This document shows positions 1 to 7,438 of a DNA stretch of 44,894 nucleotides, in pieces; the stretch's first letter is position 1; each line of letters begins with the position of its first letter. This stretch comes from Herpetosiphonaceae bacterium. GTDB taxonomy: Bacteria > Chloroflexota > Chloroflexia > Chloroflexales > Kallotenuaceae. The position numbers were made by a program, and so were the translations under genes. The notes under the pieces were generated by a model. It ran no database searches. It was not told the DNA's origin and saw only the letters and a program-made list of their open reading frames with translations. The stretch is taken from positions 1 to 44,894 of the forward strand of contig JACDGP010000036.1 in assembly GCA_013821605.1 (NCBI GenBank), given 5' to 3'.

Positions 1-1256
1 CTATTAAGGAGCGCGTACTGCGCCATCTAGACGATCACCTCATCCAGCTTGAAGCGGCGGTGCAAGGCAGTGGTGGTCATGTCCATTGGGCACGTGACGC
101 TGCTGAGGCGAACCGGATTGTGACCGAGATTGTGCAGGCCCACGGGGTACGCGAGGTGGTGAAAGTCAAGTCGATGACGACGGATGAGATCCGGCTAAAT
201 GCGGCGTTGCAGGCAGCAGGGATCGAGGCAACGGAGACCGATCTGGCGGAATTGATTATTCAGTTGGCCGGAGAACATTCCTCGCATATTTTGGTGCCAG
301 CGATTCACAAGAATCGGTCGGAGATCCGCGAACTGTTCATGCGTACACTCGGCATTGAGCAGCTATCTGACGACCCGCGCGAACTGGCCGGGGTGGCGCG
401 GCAGTACCTGCGCCGCAAGTTCCTCGCAGCACCGATTGCGATCAGCGGTGCGAATTTCGCCGTCGCTGAAACCGGTACGGTTTGTGTGGTCGAGTCGGAG
501 GGCAACGGTCGCATGTGTTTAACGTTGCCGCCGGTACTGATCTCGATCATGGGCGTCGAGAAAGTAATCCCCACCTGGCGGGACTTCGAGGTGTATCTGC
601 AACTGTTACCGCGTTCGTCGACCGGCGAACGCATGAATCCTTATACGTCGTTGTGGACAGGCGTGTCGCCGGGTGATGGACCGCAAGAATTTCATCTGGT
701 TTTGCTCGACAACGGCCGCACCCAGGTACTGTCCGATGTACTGGCTCGCCAAACCTTGAACTGTATCCGTTGCAGCGCCTGCCTTAACATTTGTCCGGTG
801 TACGAGCGCACGGGTGGTCATGCTTATAACTCGGTCTATCCCGGTCCAATCGGCGCGATCTTAACGCCACAGTTGGTCGGCGTGGAGCACGCGGCTTCCT
901 TGCCGTATGCATCGTCGCTGTGTGGTGCTTGCTACGATGTGTGTCCGGTCAAGATCAACATTCCCCAAATCTTGCTCCATTTACGTGGGCGTGTGGTACG
1001 CGAGAAGCAAGATCATGGGGGGCTGCGTGGCAAGGCCGACCCCGAAAGTGTGGCGATGAAACTGCTGGCCCGAGCTTTTGCGCGGCGGGAACGTTATGAG
1101 CAATTACAACGGCTGGCCGTGATCGGGCAATGGCCCTTTCGTCACGAAGACACAATTTCGGCGTTACCACCGCCGCTTGCGGCCTGGACGAGCACGCGTG
1201 ACCTTCCAGCAGTACCGCAGCAGAGTTTTCGTGATTGGTGGAGACTACGTTCATGA
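1..1256 (+). CDS. lutB: LutB-type iron-sulfur lactate utilisation protein, 5' truncated by window edge
   Basis: This is the iron-sulfur subunit of the LutABC/YkgEFG lactate oxidation complex, which oxidises L-lactate to pyruvate in the cytoplasm. The reading frame is open from the first bases of the window (the codons before position 60 continue the same protein), so the true start lies upstream; the GTG at 60 is internal. The visible part has a LUD domain followed by two 4Fe-4S cysteine clusters, CIRCSACLNICP (about positions 762-797) and CGACYDVCP (about 930-958). The C-terminal tail extends past the clusters as is usual for LutB. The stop overlaps the start of lutC in an ATGA arrangement, which points to one operon; lutA would be expected upstream. 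Function follows from family knowledge plus the lutC neighbour. Confidence 0.93.
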   Translation, partial: IKERVLRHLDDHLIQLEAAVQGSGGHVHWARDAAEANRIVTEIVQAHGVREVVKVKSMTTDEIRLNAALQAAGIEATETDLAELIIQLAGEHSSHILVPAIHKNRSEIRELFMRTLGIEQLSDDPRELAGVARQYLRRKFLAAPIAISGANFAVAETGTVCVVESEGNGRMCLTLPPVLISIMGVEKVIPTWRDFEVYLQLLPRSSTGERMNPYTSLWTGVSPGDGPQEFHLVLLDNGRTQVLSDVLARQTLNCIRCSACLNICPVYERTGGHAYNSVYPGPIGAILTPQLVGVEHAASLPYASSLCGACYDVCPVKINIPQILLHLRGRVVREKQDHGGLRGKADPESVAMKLLARAFARRERYEQLQRLAVIGQWPFRHEDTISALPPPLAAWTSTRDLPAVPQQSFRDWWRLRS

Positions 1257-1921
1257 GCTTAGCACGCCAAACGATCCTGCGACGAATCCGTGCGGGGCTC
1301 CGAGATGTGCCCGATGGGGAGCAACCGGCGGACGTCGTGGTAGCCCATGTATACCGGCAGATGGATGAGCGGCCCCACGCCGAGATCGTGGCTCAATTCG
1401 CAGAGCGAGTAGCAGAGTACCGGGCGACGGTGCGACGGATTACGGATAGGGAGCTACCAGAGGCGATTGCTGCAGCCTGTACGGGTCGTGGGGTTCGGCA
1501 GCTAGTCGTGCCAGCCGATATCCCCGCCAGTTGGCTACCTGCAGAGCTCGTGGTGCAGCCGGATGATGGACTAACGGCTGAGCAGTTGGATACAAGTGAG
1601 GGCGTGCTGACCGGCTGCGCACTCGGCATTGCCCAGACCGGCACGATTGTGCTAGATGCCGGGCCGCATCAGGGCCGCCGGCTGCTCACGCTACTGCCGG
1701 ACTACCATCTCTGTGTTGTGTATGCGGACCAGATCGTGGGCGTAGTGCCCGAGGCGATCAGGCACCTTGAAGCAGCAGTGCGGGACGAACGGCGACCCAT
1801 CACGCTAATATCCGGTCCATCGGCCACCTCCGACATCGAGCTTAATCGTGTCGAAGGTGTCCATGGGCCGCGCACGCTCCATGTGCTGATCGTGGATACG
1901 GGTGAGCAGGGTCATTTGTAG
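1253..1921 (+). CDS. lutC: LutC-type LUD domain protein
   Basis: A LUD-domain protein of 222 residues, the third component of the lactate utilisation system. I chose the ATG at 1253 because it overlaps the lutB stop (ATGA) and gives MSLARQTILRRIRAGL, a typical LutC beginning; an in-frame start at 1235 would add six residues inside lutB. Late in the protein the segment GCALGIAQTGTIVLD matches the conserved core of the LUD fold (the same motif occurs in lutB as FAVAETGTVCVVE). The last 10 bases overlap the 3' end of the convergent proline dehydrogenase gene. No separate promoter is visible, consistent with co-transcription with lutB. Confidence 0.92.
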   Translation: MSLARQTILRRIRAGLRDVPDGEQPADVVVAHVYRQMDERPHAEIVAQFAERVAEYRATVRRITDRELPEAIAAACTGRGVRQLVVPADIPASWLPAELVVQPDDGLTAEQLDTSEGVLTGCALGIAQTGTIVLDAGPHQGRRLLTLLPDYHLCVVYADQIVGVVPEAIRHLEAAVRDERRPITLISGPSATSDIELNRVEGVHGPRTLHVLIVDTGEQGHL

Positions 1922-2832
1922 CGCAAAGACTTCAAAATAAACAGCATGTTGGCCGGGCGTTCGGCCATGCGCCGCATCAGATACGGATACCAAGCTTCGC
2001 CAAACGGGACGTACACACGCACGTTGTAACCTTCCCTCACCAGCTGCTGCTGGAGGTCACGTCGCACACCATAGAGCATCTGGAACTCGAAGCAGTCATA
2101 GGGGATTTTTTGTTCGCGGATGAATTGCTTGATCTGGTCGATCAGTTGGCTGTCGTGAGTGGCAAGGCCAGGATAGGTACCATTCCTAAGGAGGCTGCAC
2201 GCGAGGCGGAAGTAGTTTTGATCGACATCAGCTTTCTGGGGATACGCGACGTTGGCCGGTTCTTGATAGGCACCTTTACACAGCCGGACTCGTGCACCAA
2301 GCTCATTCATACGTGCCACATCCTGGGCCGTACGGTAAAGATAGGCTTGTAACACCGTGCCGACGTTTTTGAAGCCTTCCTTGCCATACATTTGCTCGAA
2401 GACGTCGAGCGTGATCTGAGTATAACTCGAACCTTCCATATCGATGCGTACAAAGGTATCATGGGTGCGCGCTAGCTCGAGAATGCTACACAGATTTGCT
2501 TCCGCAGCAGCACGACTGATATCGAGTCCAAGGGCCGTTAGTTTGAGGGAGATGTTGCAGTCGAGGCTGCGCTTGCTGATTTCATCGAGTAGTCGAGTAT
2601 CCATTTGCTTGACTGCCGTTGCCTCAGCGGCAGAGGTGACATTTTCCCCCAGGTAGTCGAGTGTGACGTGTGCGCCCTCACGGTTAAGCTGCGTAACCAC
2701 GCCCAACGCATCGGCTACCGTCTCCCCGGCCACAAACCGCCGTGCGACCGGACGTGCCAGTGGACTCTTAACCACCTGGCGATGTACCCAATGATTACCC
2801 GCCAGCCACAGTAAGCTATTCCGCATCAACAT
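1912..2832 (-). CDS. Proline dehydrogenase (single-domain, flavin-dependent)
   Basis: A 306-residue monofunctional proline dehydrogenase, which oxidises L-proline to pyrroline-5-carboxylate using FAD and passes electrons to the quinone pool. The beta/alpha-barrel is recognisable: HVTLDYLGE near residue 60, an RIDMEGSSYTQ strand, RLCKGAYQEP near residue 180, and the C-terminal substrate-binding signature YVPFGEAWYPYLMRRMAERP. Length matches the short bacterial PutB/FadM-like enzymes rather than bifunctional PutA. The ATG at 2832 has a GGGAG ribosome site 8 bases upstream. It is divergent from the hydroxyproline epimerase gene across 113 bp, so the two may share control. No P5C dehydrogenase lies in the window. 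Confidence 0.93.
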   Translation of the reverse strand: MLMRNSLLWLAGNHWVHRQVVKSPLARPVARRFVAGETVADALGVVTQLNREGAHVTLDYLGENVTSAAEATAVKQMDTRLLDEISKRSLDCNISLKLTALGLDISRAAAEANLCSILELARTHDTFVRIDMEGSSYTQITLDVFEQMYGKEGFKNVGTVLQAYLYRTAQDVARMNELGARVRLCKGAYQEPANVAYPQKADVDQNYFRLACSLLRNGTYPGLATHDSQLIDQIKQFIREQKIPYDCFEFQMLYGVRRDLQQQLVREGYNVRVYVPFGEAWYPYLMRRMAERPANMLFILKSLRYK

Positions 2833-2945
2833 GTGTCAACTCCCTCGTTGCTCAGTGCCTATGGTGCTTGTTGCTTGTCATTGTAACCAATGTTGCGCCG
2901 ACCTGTGATGACACACAGTGTTGGTTGATGATTTAGAATACAGGG

Positions 2946-3884
2946 ATGCAGCATATTAAGATTATTGACTCGCATACTGCAGGTGAACCGACCCGCGTTG
3001 TGCTCGCCAGTGGCCCGGAACTGGGCGGTGGTAGCCTTAGGGAGCGGTTGACCGTCTTCCGTCAGGAGTATGACGCATTTCGTTCGGCGGTCGTTAATGA
3101 GCCGCGGGGCTCGGATGTGGTCGTTGGGGCGCTGTTGTGCCCGCCTACCGATCCGAGCTGCATCACCGGGGTTATCTTCTTCAATAATGTGTCGTATCTG
3201 GGGATGTGTGGGCATGGCACGATGGGTGTGGTCACCACACTGGCCTATCTAGGGACCATTGATGTGGGCGAGCACCGCATTGAAACACCGGTGGGCGTGG
3301 TTACAGCGCGGCTGCATGCCGACGGTCGGGTCACGGTTCATAACGTGCCGAGCTACCGCTATGCAAAGGACGTGTGCGTGGATGTGGTTGGGCATGGTCG
3401 GGTGAGCGGCGATATCGCGTGGGGTGGCAACTGGTTTTTCCTGGTGGAGGAGCATGGCCAGGCGCTTGAATTTGAACGGGTTGACGAGCTCACGGATTTT
3501 ACATGGCATATACGACAGGGTCTGGAGCAGGCCGGTGTGACAGGTGCGGCGGGCGCACCAGTGGACCACATTGAACTGTTTGGGCTGGGGACGGGAGGAG
3601 CCCATAACCGGAACTTTGTGCTGTGCCCCGGTAAAGCGTATGATCGCTCGCCGTGTGGTACCGGCACAAGTGCGAAGCTGGCGTGTCTGGCGGCGGATGG
3701 TAAGCTCAAGCCGGGCGAGGTCTGGGTGCAGGAAAGCATTATTGGAAGTCGCTTTGAGGCGAGTTACCAGTGGGATGGGGATCGGGTTGTGCCAGCTATC
3801 ACCGGCACGGCCTTCATTACACTGGAAGGTAACCTCATATTAGACGAGCGTGATCCGTTATGCTGGGGCATCCGGGGCGCGTGA
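2946..3884 (+). CDS. 4-hydroxyproline 2-epimerase / proline racemase family enzyme
   Basis: A 312-residue member of the proline racemase superfamily. Both catalytic cysteines are present: Cys88 in MCGHGTMG and Cys237 in DRSPCGTGTSAKLA. Two cysteines mark the racemase/epimerase class; trans-3-hydroxyproline dehydratases replace the first with Ser or Thr. The next gene is a DapA-family protein, the family that contains the hydroxyproline pathway deaminase, so epimerisation of trans-4-L-hydroxyproline to the cis-D form is more likely than plain proline racemisation. This choice is inference from context. A TAGAAT box ends six bases before the ATG and there is no clear Shine-Dalgarno sequence, so a leaderless transcript is possible. 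Confidence 0.88.
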   Translation: MQHIKIIDSHTAGEPTRVVLASGPELGGGSLRERLTVFRQEYDAFRSAVVNEPRGSDVVVGALLCPPTDPSCITGVIFFNNVSYLGMCGHGTMGVVTTLAYLGTIDVGEHRIETPVGVVTARLHADGRVTVHNVPSYRYAKDVCVDVVGHGRVSGDIAWGGNWFFLVEEHGQALEFERVDELTDFTWHIRQGLEQAGVTGAAGAPVDHIELFGLGTGGAHNRNFVLCPGKAYDRSPCGTGTSAKLACLAADGKLKPGEVWVQESIIGSRFEASYQWDGDRVVPAITGTAFITLEGNLILDERDPLCWGIRGA

Positions 3885-3924
3885 TGTTTACGTGTCACTA
3901 CACGGCTATCATGAAGGAGTAAAT

Positions 3925-4836
3925 ATGAACGTCACTTGGCAGGGGGTCATGCCCGCGATCACGACGCCCTTTAATCGAGATGGAAGCGTCGATTACGATT
4001 TCTTTGCGCATCACTGCACAAACCTGGTTGAGGCGGGCTGTACCGGACTCGTGCCGCTGGGATCGCTGGGGGAGAGTGCGACCTTAGCCTTCGACGAGAA
4101 GGTCAACCTGCTGGAGACGGCGATTAAGGCTGTTGGCCAGCGGGTGCCGATTATCCCCGGCATCGCTGCGCTCTCGACTACCGAAGCCTTGCGCCTCGCC
4201 AAGGCAGCGGGCGACGTTGGGTGTAGCGGGCTTATGGCCTTGCCGCCGTACGTTTACTCGACCGACTGGCGCGAAATGAAGGCCCATGTCGCGGCGGTGA
4301 TGGCCGGGACCGAGCTCCCAGTGATGCTTTACAATAACCCGATCGCTTACCGGACAGATTTTCTGCCAGAGCAGATTGCCGAACTTGCTCATGAACACGA
4401 AAACCTCCTAGCGGTCAAGGAGTCGAGTGCTGATGTGCGGCGGATTACCGCCATACGCGCATTATTGAGTGATCGGCTCCATATTCTGGTCGGTGTCGAT
4501 GATGGCTTGGTTGAGGCGGTGCAAGCCGGGGCGACTGGCTGGATCGCCGGTTTGGTGAACGCCTTGCCCCAGGAGTCGGTGGACTTATTCAACTTGGCAC
4601 TAGCGGTCTATCACGGCAGTGGCGATGATGCGAGGCTAGCTGAGTTGTATCACTGGTTTCTGCCCCTGCTGCGTCTAGATACGGTGCCGAAGTTCGTGCA
4701 ATTGATTAAGCTCACGCAGGAACTGGTCGGCTTGGGGAGTGCACGCGTGCGGCCCCCACGATTGGAGTTGGCAAGTAGTGAGCTTGAAGAGGCGCGCCAG
4801 ATTATCCAGCAGGCACTAGCCGACCGGCCAAGCTAA
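3925..4836 (+). CDS. DapA/NAL-family aldolase, probable pyrroline-4-hydroxy-2-carboxylate deaminase
   Basis: A 303-residue class I aldolase-fold protein of the dihydrodipicolinate synthase/N-acetylneuraminate lyase family. The Schiff-base lysine is Lys165 in LLAVKESS, the catalytic tyrosine is Tyr136 in VMLYNNP, and the GSLGES loop sits near residues 46-51 where DHDPS has GTTGE. I chose the ATG at 3925 because AAGGAG lies just upstream; an in-frame ATG at 3850 would run through the end of the epimerase gene. Genomic pairing with a hydroxyproline epimerase points to the deaminase that converts pyrroline-4-hydroxy-2-carboxylate to 2-oxoglutarate semialdehyde. Lysine biosynthetic DHDPS or another keto-acid aldolase is the alternative. 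Confidence 0.85.
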   Translation: MNVTWQGVMPAITTPFNRDGSVDYDFFAHHCTNLVEAGCTGLVPLGSLGESATLAFDEKVNLLETAIKAVGQRVPIIPGIAALSTTEALRLAKAAGDVGCSGLMALPPYVYSTDWREMKAHVAAVMAGTELPVMLYNNPIAYRTDFLPEQIAELAHEHENLLAVKESSADVRRITAIRALLSDRLHILVGVDDGLVEAVQAGATGWIAGLVNALPQESVDLFNLALAVYHGSGDDARLAELYHWFLPLLRLDTVPKFVQLIKLTQELVGLGSARVRPPRLELASSELEEARQIIQQALADRPS

Positions 4837-4841
4837 CATCC

Positions 4842-4988
4842 TCATGCGGCGGCTGAGGAGCCGACAGTCGTTCCATCGACGGTGGCATTTTTAAGATGGT
4901 GCAGGAAATAATCGCGGACTTGTTCCTCCATGTCATGGTTTATTGGCAAATGCTTACGCAAAGGAAGCTGTCTCGTTAATCGATGAAC
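4842..4988 (-). pseudogene. Possible C-terminal remnant of an alpha/beta-hydrolase or S9-like peptidase gene
   Basis: In the 183 bp between the DapA-family gene and the HicB-like gene, a minus-strand frame is open for 48 codons, from just after a stop at 4989 to a TGA at 4842. It contains LPINHDMEEQVRDYFLHHLK. Tails of prolyl-oligopeptidase-type alpha/beta hydrolases often end in a similar aromatic-rich helix, and there is no convincing start or body, so I read it as a leftover 3' end. The opposite strand has a competing tail (KEAVSLIDELNKRKLREE, stop at 5015-5017) that ends two bases before the hicB ATG. At most one of the two is real. Confidence 0.28.
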
Positions 4989-5019
4989 TTAACAAGCGGA
5001 AGCTGAGAGAGGAATAAAG

Positions 5020-5346
5020 ATGAATGATCTTGCACAGCAAATCGAATATTACGTGCGCCTGCCGTATCGGGTTACCATTGAGCGTGATGAATGTGATGGA
5101 GCAGTTTGTTACATCGCTCGTCATCCTGAACTGCGTGGCTGCATGGCTCAGGGAAAGACGCCAGACGAAGCTGTGGCAGATCTAGATGATGCACTCTATG
5201 ATTACATTACTGCGCTTTTGGAAGAAGGTATTCCTATTCCACTCCCGATTGTGCGGCAGATACATGCTCATAAGGCAGTGACCTCGACTAAACGATGGCC
5301 AAGCTTCTCTATCGGACGAACAATTCTACTGAGTCAAGTCGGCTGA
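5020..5346 (+). CDS. hicB: HicB-family antitoxin-like protein, no HicA partner nearby
   Basis: A 108-residue protein with the HicB RNase H-like core: a first strand YRVTIERDE, then YIARHPELRGCMAQGKTPDEAVADLDDAL, the classic HicB pattern, and a helix ending in EEGIPIPLP. In complete systems HicB neutralises the HicA mRNA interferase. No HicA-like frame (60-80 residues with a double-stranded-RNA-binding fold and a GSH motif) is present on either side, so the gene is an orphan or a solitary regulator. A GAGAGG ribosome site lies seven bases upstream of the ATG. The 25 or so residues at the end (after VRQIHAHK) do not look like HicB and may be an unrelated fused tail produced by a junction. Confidence 0.75.
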   Translation: MNDLAQQIEYYVRLPYRVTIERDECDGAVCYIARHPELRGCMAQGKTPDEAVADLDDALYDYITALLEEGIPIPLPIVRQIHAHKAVTSTKRWPSFSIGRTILLSQVG

Positions 5347-5367
5347 TAGATAAAACTTGCTATCCTT
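5344..5367. repeat. Flanking motif, copy 1: TGATAGAT-8-CTATCCTT
   Basis: This short two-box element overlaps the hicB stop codon. The same two boxes recur at 5719-5737 with a 3-base spacer, so the pair brackets the truncated methyltransferase frame. Within each copy GATAG and CTATC are complementary and can form a small hairpin. The role is unknown; a recombination scar or insertion footprint is possible. Confidence 0.45.
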
Positions 5368-5403
5368 TGAAAATAGAATAGGCAAGAGTGTCCTGCCTAC
5401 TTT

Positions 5404-5697
5404 ATGGCGCACTTGTATTCAATCATTCACCTGCCACGAACCGAGCAGCCCGCGCTGATACGTCGCATCTTCAACTGGCTAAGACCAGGAGGGAGGTTCC
5501 TGGCGACCTGGGCTATCCACGCCTGGGAGGGCGAGGAGGAGAATTGGGAGGGCTGGGGCGCACCGATGTGGTGGAGCCACTTTGGTGCGGACGAAAACCT
5601 CGCGTTGTTGCGAGACGCAGGCTTCCAGATCCTATCTGCGGAAGCATGCACAAGTAGTGATGAGACATGGCTATGGGTGCTGGCCAGCAAGAGTTGA
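5404..5697 (+). pseudogene. Truncated SAM-dependent methyltransferase (C-terminal part only)
   Basis: The 97-residue frame starts in the middle of a class I methyltransferase: SIIHLPRTEQPALIRRIFNW is the post-motif-II segment, WLRPGGRFL is motif III, and LLRDAGFQILSAE precedes the last strands. The N-terminal half, with the SAM-binding GxGxG motif, is missing, and the frame upstream is closed by a TAG at 5374-5376. A full enzyme of this type is usually 190-220 residues. The fragment sits between a HicB-like gene and a lone tyrosine recombinase and is bracketed by a repeated two-box motif, so deletion or recombination is the likely cause. It is probably non-functional. Confidence 0.7.
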
Positions 5698-5718
5698 TGA
5701 TTGCGAGAGCTCTTGTGA

Positions 5719-5737
5719 TGATAGATCTTCTATCCTT
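5719..5737. repeat. Flanking motif, copy 2: TGATAGAT-3-CTATCCTT
   Basis: This is the second copy of the two-box element, between the methyltransferase fragment and the recombinase gene. Both 8-base boxes are identical to copy 1; only the spacer differs (CTT here, AAAACTTG in copy 1). Confidence 0.45.
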
Positions 5738-5786
5738 CGTGCTACACTACGCAGGCTTCTTGGGGAACGTATAGGGGAGCAGATCG

Positions 5787-6776
5787 ATGTGGGATGGCGA
5801 TCAGGACGAGGGTGATGCGACCATTGTCCAGGGCAGTATTGGCACAGCACTGGACCTTGCCGTTGCCGCTTGGCTTGATGCGAAAGGGGGACGCAGTGGG
5901 AGTGCGAAGACGCTGCGCGCCTACCACGACACGCTCCAGCGCTTCCGGCAGTGGCTACACACCCATCATGCTGACCTCGACAGCCCGCCGCAAGCCTTAG
6001 GCCTGCTGGCACAGCGCTGGGCCGGTCTGGATCAGCCAGCACCGGCCACCTATAACCAGCGTTTGGCGATCCTGTCCTCCTTTTACCGCTACGCTATTCG
6101 CCACGGGCTACTGACGACGACGAACCCGATCGATCAGGTGGAGCGACGCACGGTGGATAGCTACGGAGGCGCCGTACCGCTTGACCGTGATCGGCTGCGC
6201 GTGCTGCTCCAGGCCATTGATCGAACGACGCTCGCCGGGCAGCGCGACTATGCGCTCCTCGTGGTTGCCTTGCAGACTGGCCGGCGGCTAGGCGAGTTGG
6301 CGGGCATGCGGCTGGGTGACCTGCAGGTACGGGGTTCGACGATCACCGTAACTTGGCAGCGCACTAAGGGTGGCAAGACAATGCGTGATCGACTGGTATC
6401 CACGACGACGACGGCCGTGACTGCTTGGCTTCAAGCAATGCAAGCGGCGGTTCCTGGACCTTTTAGCGGGCGATCGCCAGTATGGTGCTCGCTGGCGATC
6501 AATAATCGCACACTGGGCCATCCACTAACGACACGTGCGATCAGTGACATTTGCCGGCTGCGGTTGGGAACGGGCAAGGTACACACCTTACGACATACCT
6601 TTGCGCGGGCAATGGAGGAGACGGGGGCCAAGGTATCGGAGATTCAGGCGCGACTAGGTCATACCTCGCTGGCGGTGACCGGTCGCTACCTGCAGGCACT
6701 ACGGGGTGACGATAACCAGCATGCAGCGGCAGTGTTACGCCTGTTAGGTGTCGAAGAGGTGGCTGGGGAGGAATGA
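5787..6776 (+). CDS. Tyrosine recombinase / phage-type integrase
   Basis: A 329-residue site-specific recombinase with an N-terminal SAM-like core-binding domain (about residues 20-115) and a C-terminal catalytic domain. The active-site set is complete: Arg167 in TGRRLGEL, a Lys in TKGGK (193-197), His266 and Arg269 in HTLRHTFAR, His292 in LGHTS, and the nucleophile Tyr301. It resembles XerC/D and phage integrases; I see no integron-specific insert I can point to. A GGGGAG ribosome site precedes the ATG by seven bases. No excisionase, phage or transposon genes lie beside it. The 40 bases after the stop contain a strong hairpin shared with the convergent gene. It may be the surviving recombinase of a decayed element. 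Confidence 0.92.
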   Translation: MWDGDQDEGDATIVQGSIGTALDLAVAAWLDAKGGRSGSAKTLRAYHDTLQRFRQWLHTHHADLDSPPQALGLLAQRWAGLDQPAPATYNQRLAILSSFYRYAIRHGLLTTTNPIDQVERRTVDSYGGAVPLDRDRLRVLLQAIDRTTLAGQRDYALLVVALQTGRRLGELAGMRLGDLQVRGSTITVTWQRTKGGKTMRDRLVSTTTTAVTAWLQAMQAAVPGPFSGRSPVWCSLAINNRTLGHPLTTRAISDICRLRLGTGKVHTLRHTFARAMEETGAKVSEIQARLGHTSLAVTGRYLQALRGDDNQHAAAVLRLLGVEEVAGEE

Positions 6777-6791
6777 GCTTCTTGAGATCAT

Positions 6792-6823
6792 GAAGAAGGC
6801 ATCCCGTGTAGGATGCCTTCTTC
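6792..6823. terminator. Bidirectional hairpin between convergent genes
   Basis: A perfect 13-bp stem, GAAGAAGGCATCC with its complement, closes a 6-base loop. It lies between the recombinase gene and the convergent glycine-rich protein gene. No long T-run follows on either strand, so it may pause or terminate in both directions less efficiently than a classical intrinsic terminator. Confidence 0.7.
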
Positions 6824-6864
6824 TGGTTGCTCAGCTGCGTTAGCTTCGCCTCAAGACCGGAAAA

Positions 6865-7410
6865 CTATTGTCCTGAGGTTGCCGTTGCACTAGTGCTGGT
6901 TGCGCCACCTTGACGACCACCAAAGCCACCAAGACCACCGACTTGCACTGCAGAAGCCTGGAAAACACCTGCGACGCTGGTGCCAAAGGCCGTCAGGCGA
7001 TCCCCAACATGCACATCAGCGACTTGTGCATCGATCTGCTTACGAATGGTAGCATCCGCATTCAACTGCACCTGGGTGGTTGTATTATCATTTTTTTTGA
7101 CCGTGATGGTGGTTCCATTGATCTGAGTCACCGTTCCGTTCACGTTCTGACCGCCAGCTGCACCACGATTAGCCCGGCCCGCGCCCTGACCACCCGCTCC
7201 ACCGCCTCCGCCACCCGCACCGGTGGCTGCACCGCCGCTAGCACCACCGGCTCCGCCGGCACCACTGCCACCCCGGGCGTTCGTAAAGCTGTTAGCAGCC
7301 TGCTGAACCTGTGCCTGACCAACGGCTATGCCATTTTGGCGGCCCCCGTAAAAACCGCCAGCTGCCGCTACAACCAGCAGCACAACCCAAATGATTCGCT
7401 CTCGTAACAC
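6865..7410 (-). CDS. Membrane-anchored glycine-rich protein with DUF5666-like domain
   Basis: This 181-residue protein has one N-terminal membrane segment (about residues 6-22, IIWVVLLVVAAAGGFYGG), a roughly 40-residue stretch made almost only of Gly, Ala and a few Arg, and a small beta-rich domain (VNGTVTQINGTTITVKK ... VHVGDRLTAFG ... FQASAVQVG) that matches the DUF5666 pattern of short OB-like strands. A second Gly-rich tail ends the protein. It starts at a GTG with AGGAG about 10 bases upstream and follows the MacB-like permease by 28 bp, so it belongs to the export operon. It may sit on the outer face of the membrane beside the transporter; its function is unknown. Confidence 0.72.
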   Translation of the reverse strand: MLRERIIWVVLLVVAAAGGFYGGRQNGIAVGQAQVQQAANSFTNARGGSGAGGAGGASGGAATGAGGGGGGAGGQGAGRANRGAAGGQNVNGTVTQINGTTITVKKNDNTTTQVQLNADATIRKQIDAQVADVHVGDRLTAFGTSVAGVFQASAVQVGGLGGFGGRQGGATSTSATATSGQ

Positions 7411-7438
7411 TGCTTAGATACTCCTATAGACTATGGAA

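Noticed and set aside
5787-6776. Integron integrase with attC-like cassettes
   Set aside because: I saw no integron-specific insert in the recombinase, and the two flanking motifs are too short and simple to be attC sites. The motif is kept as a separate observation.
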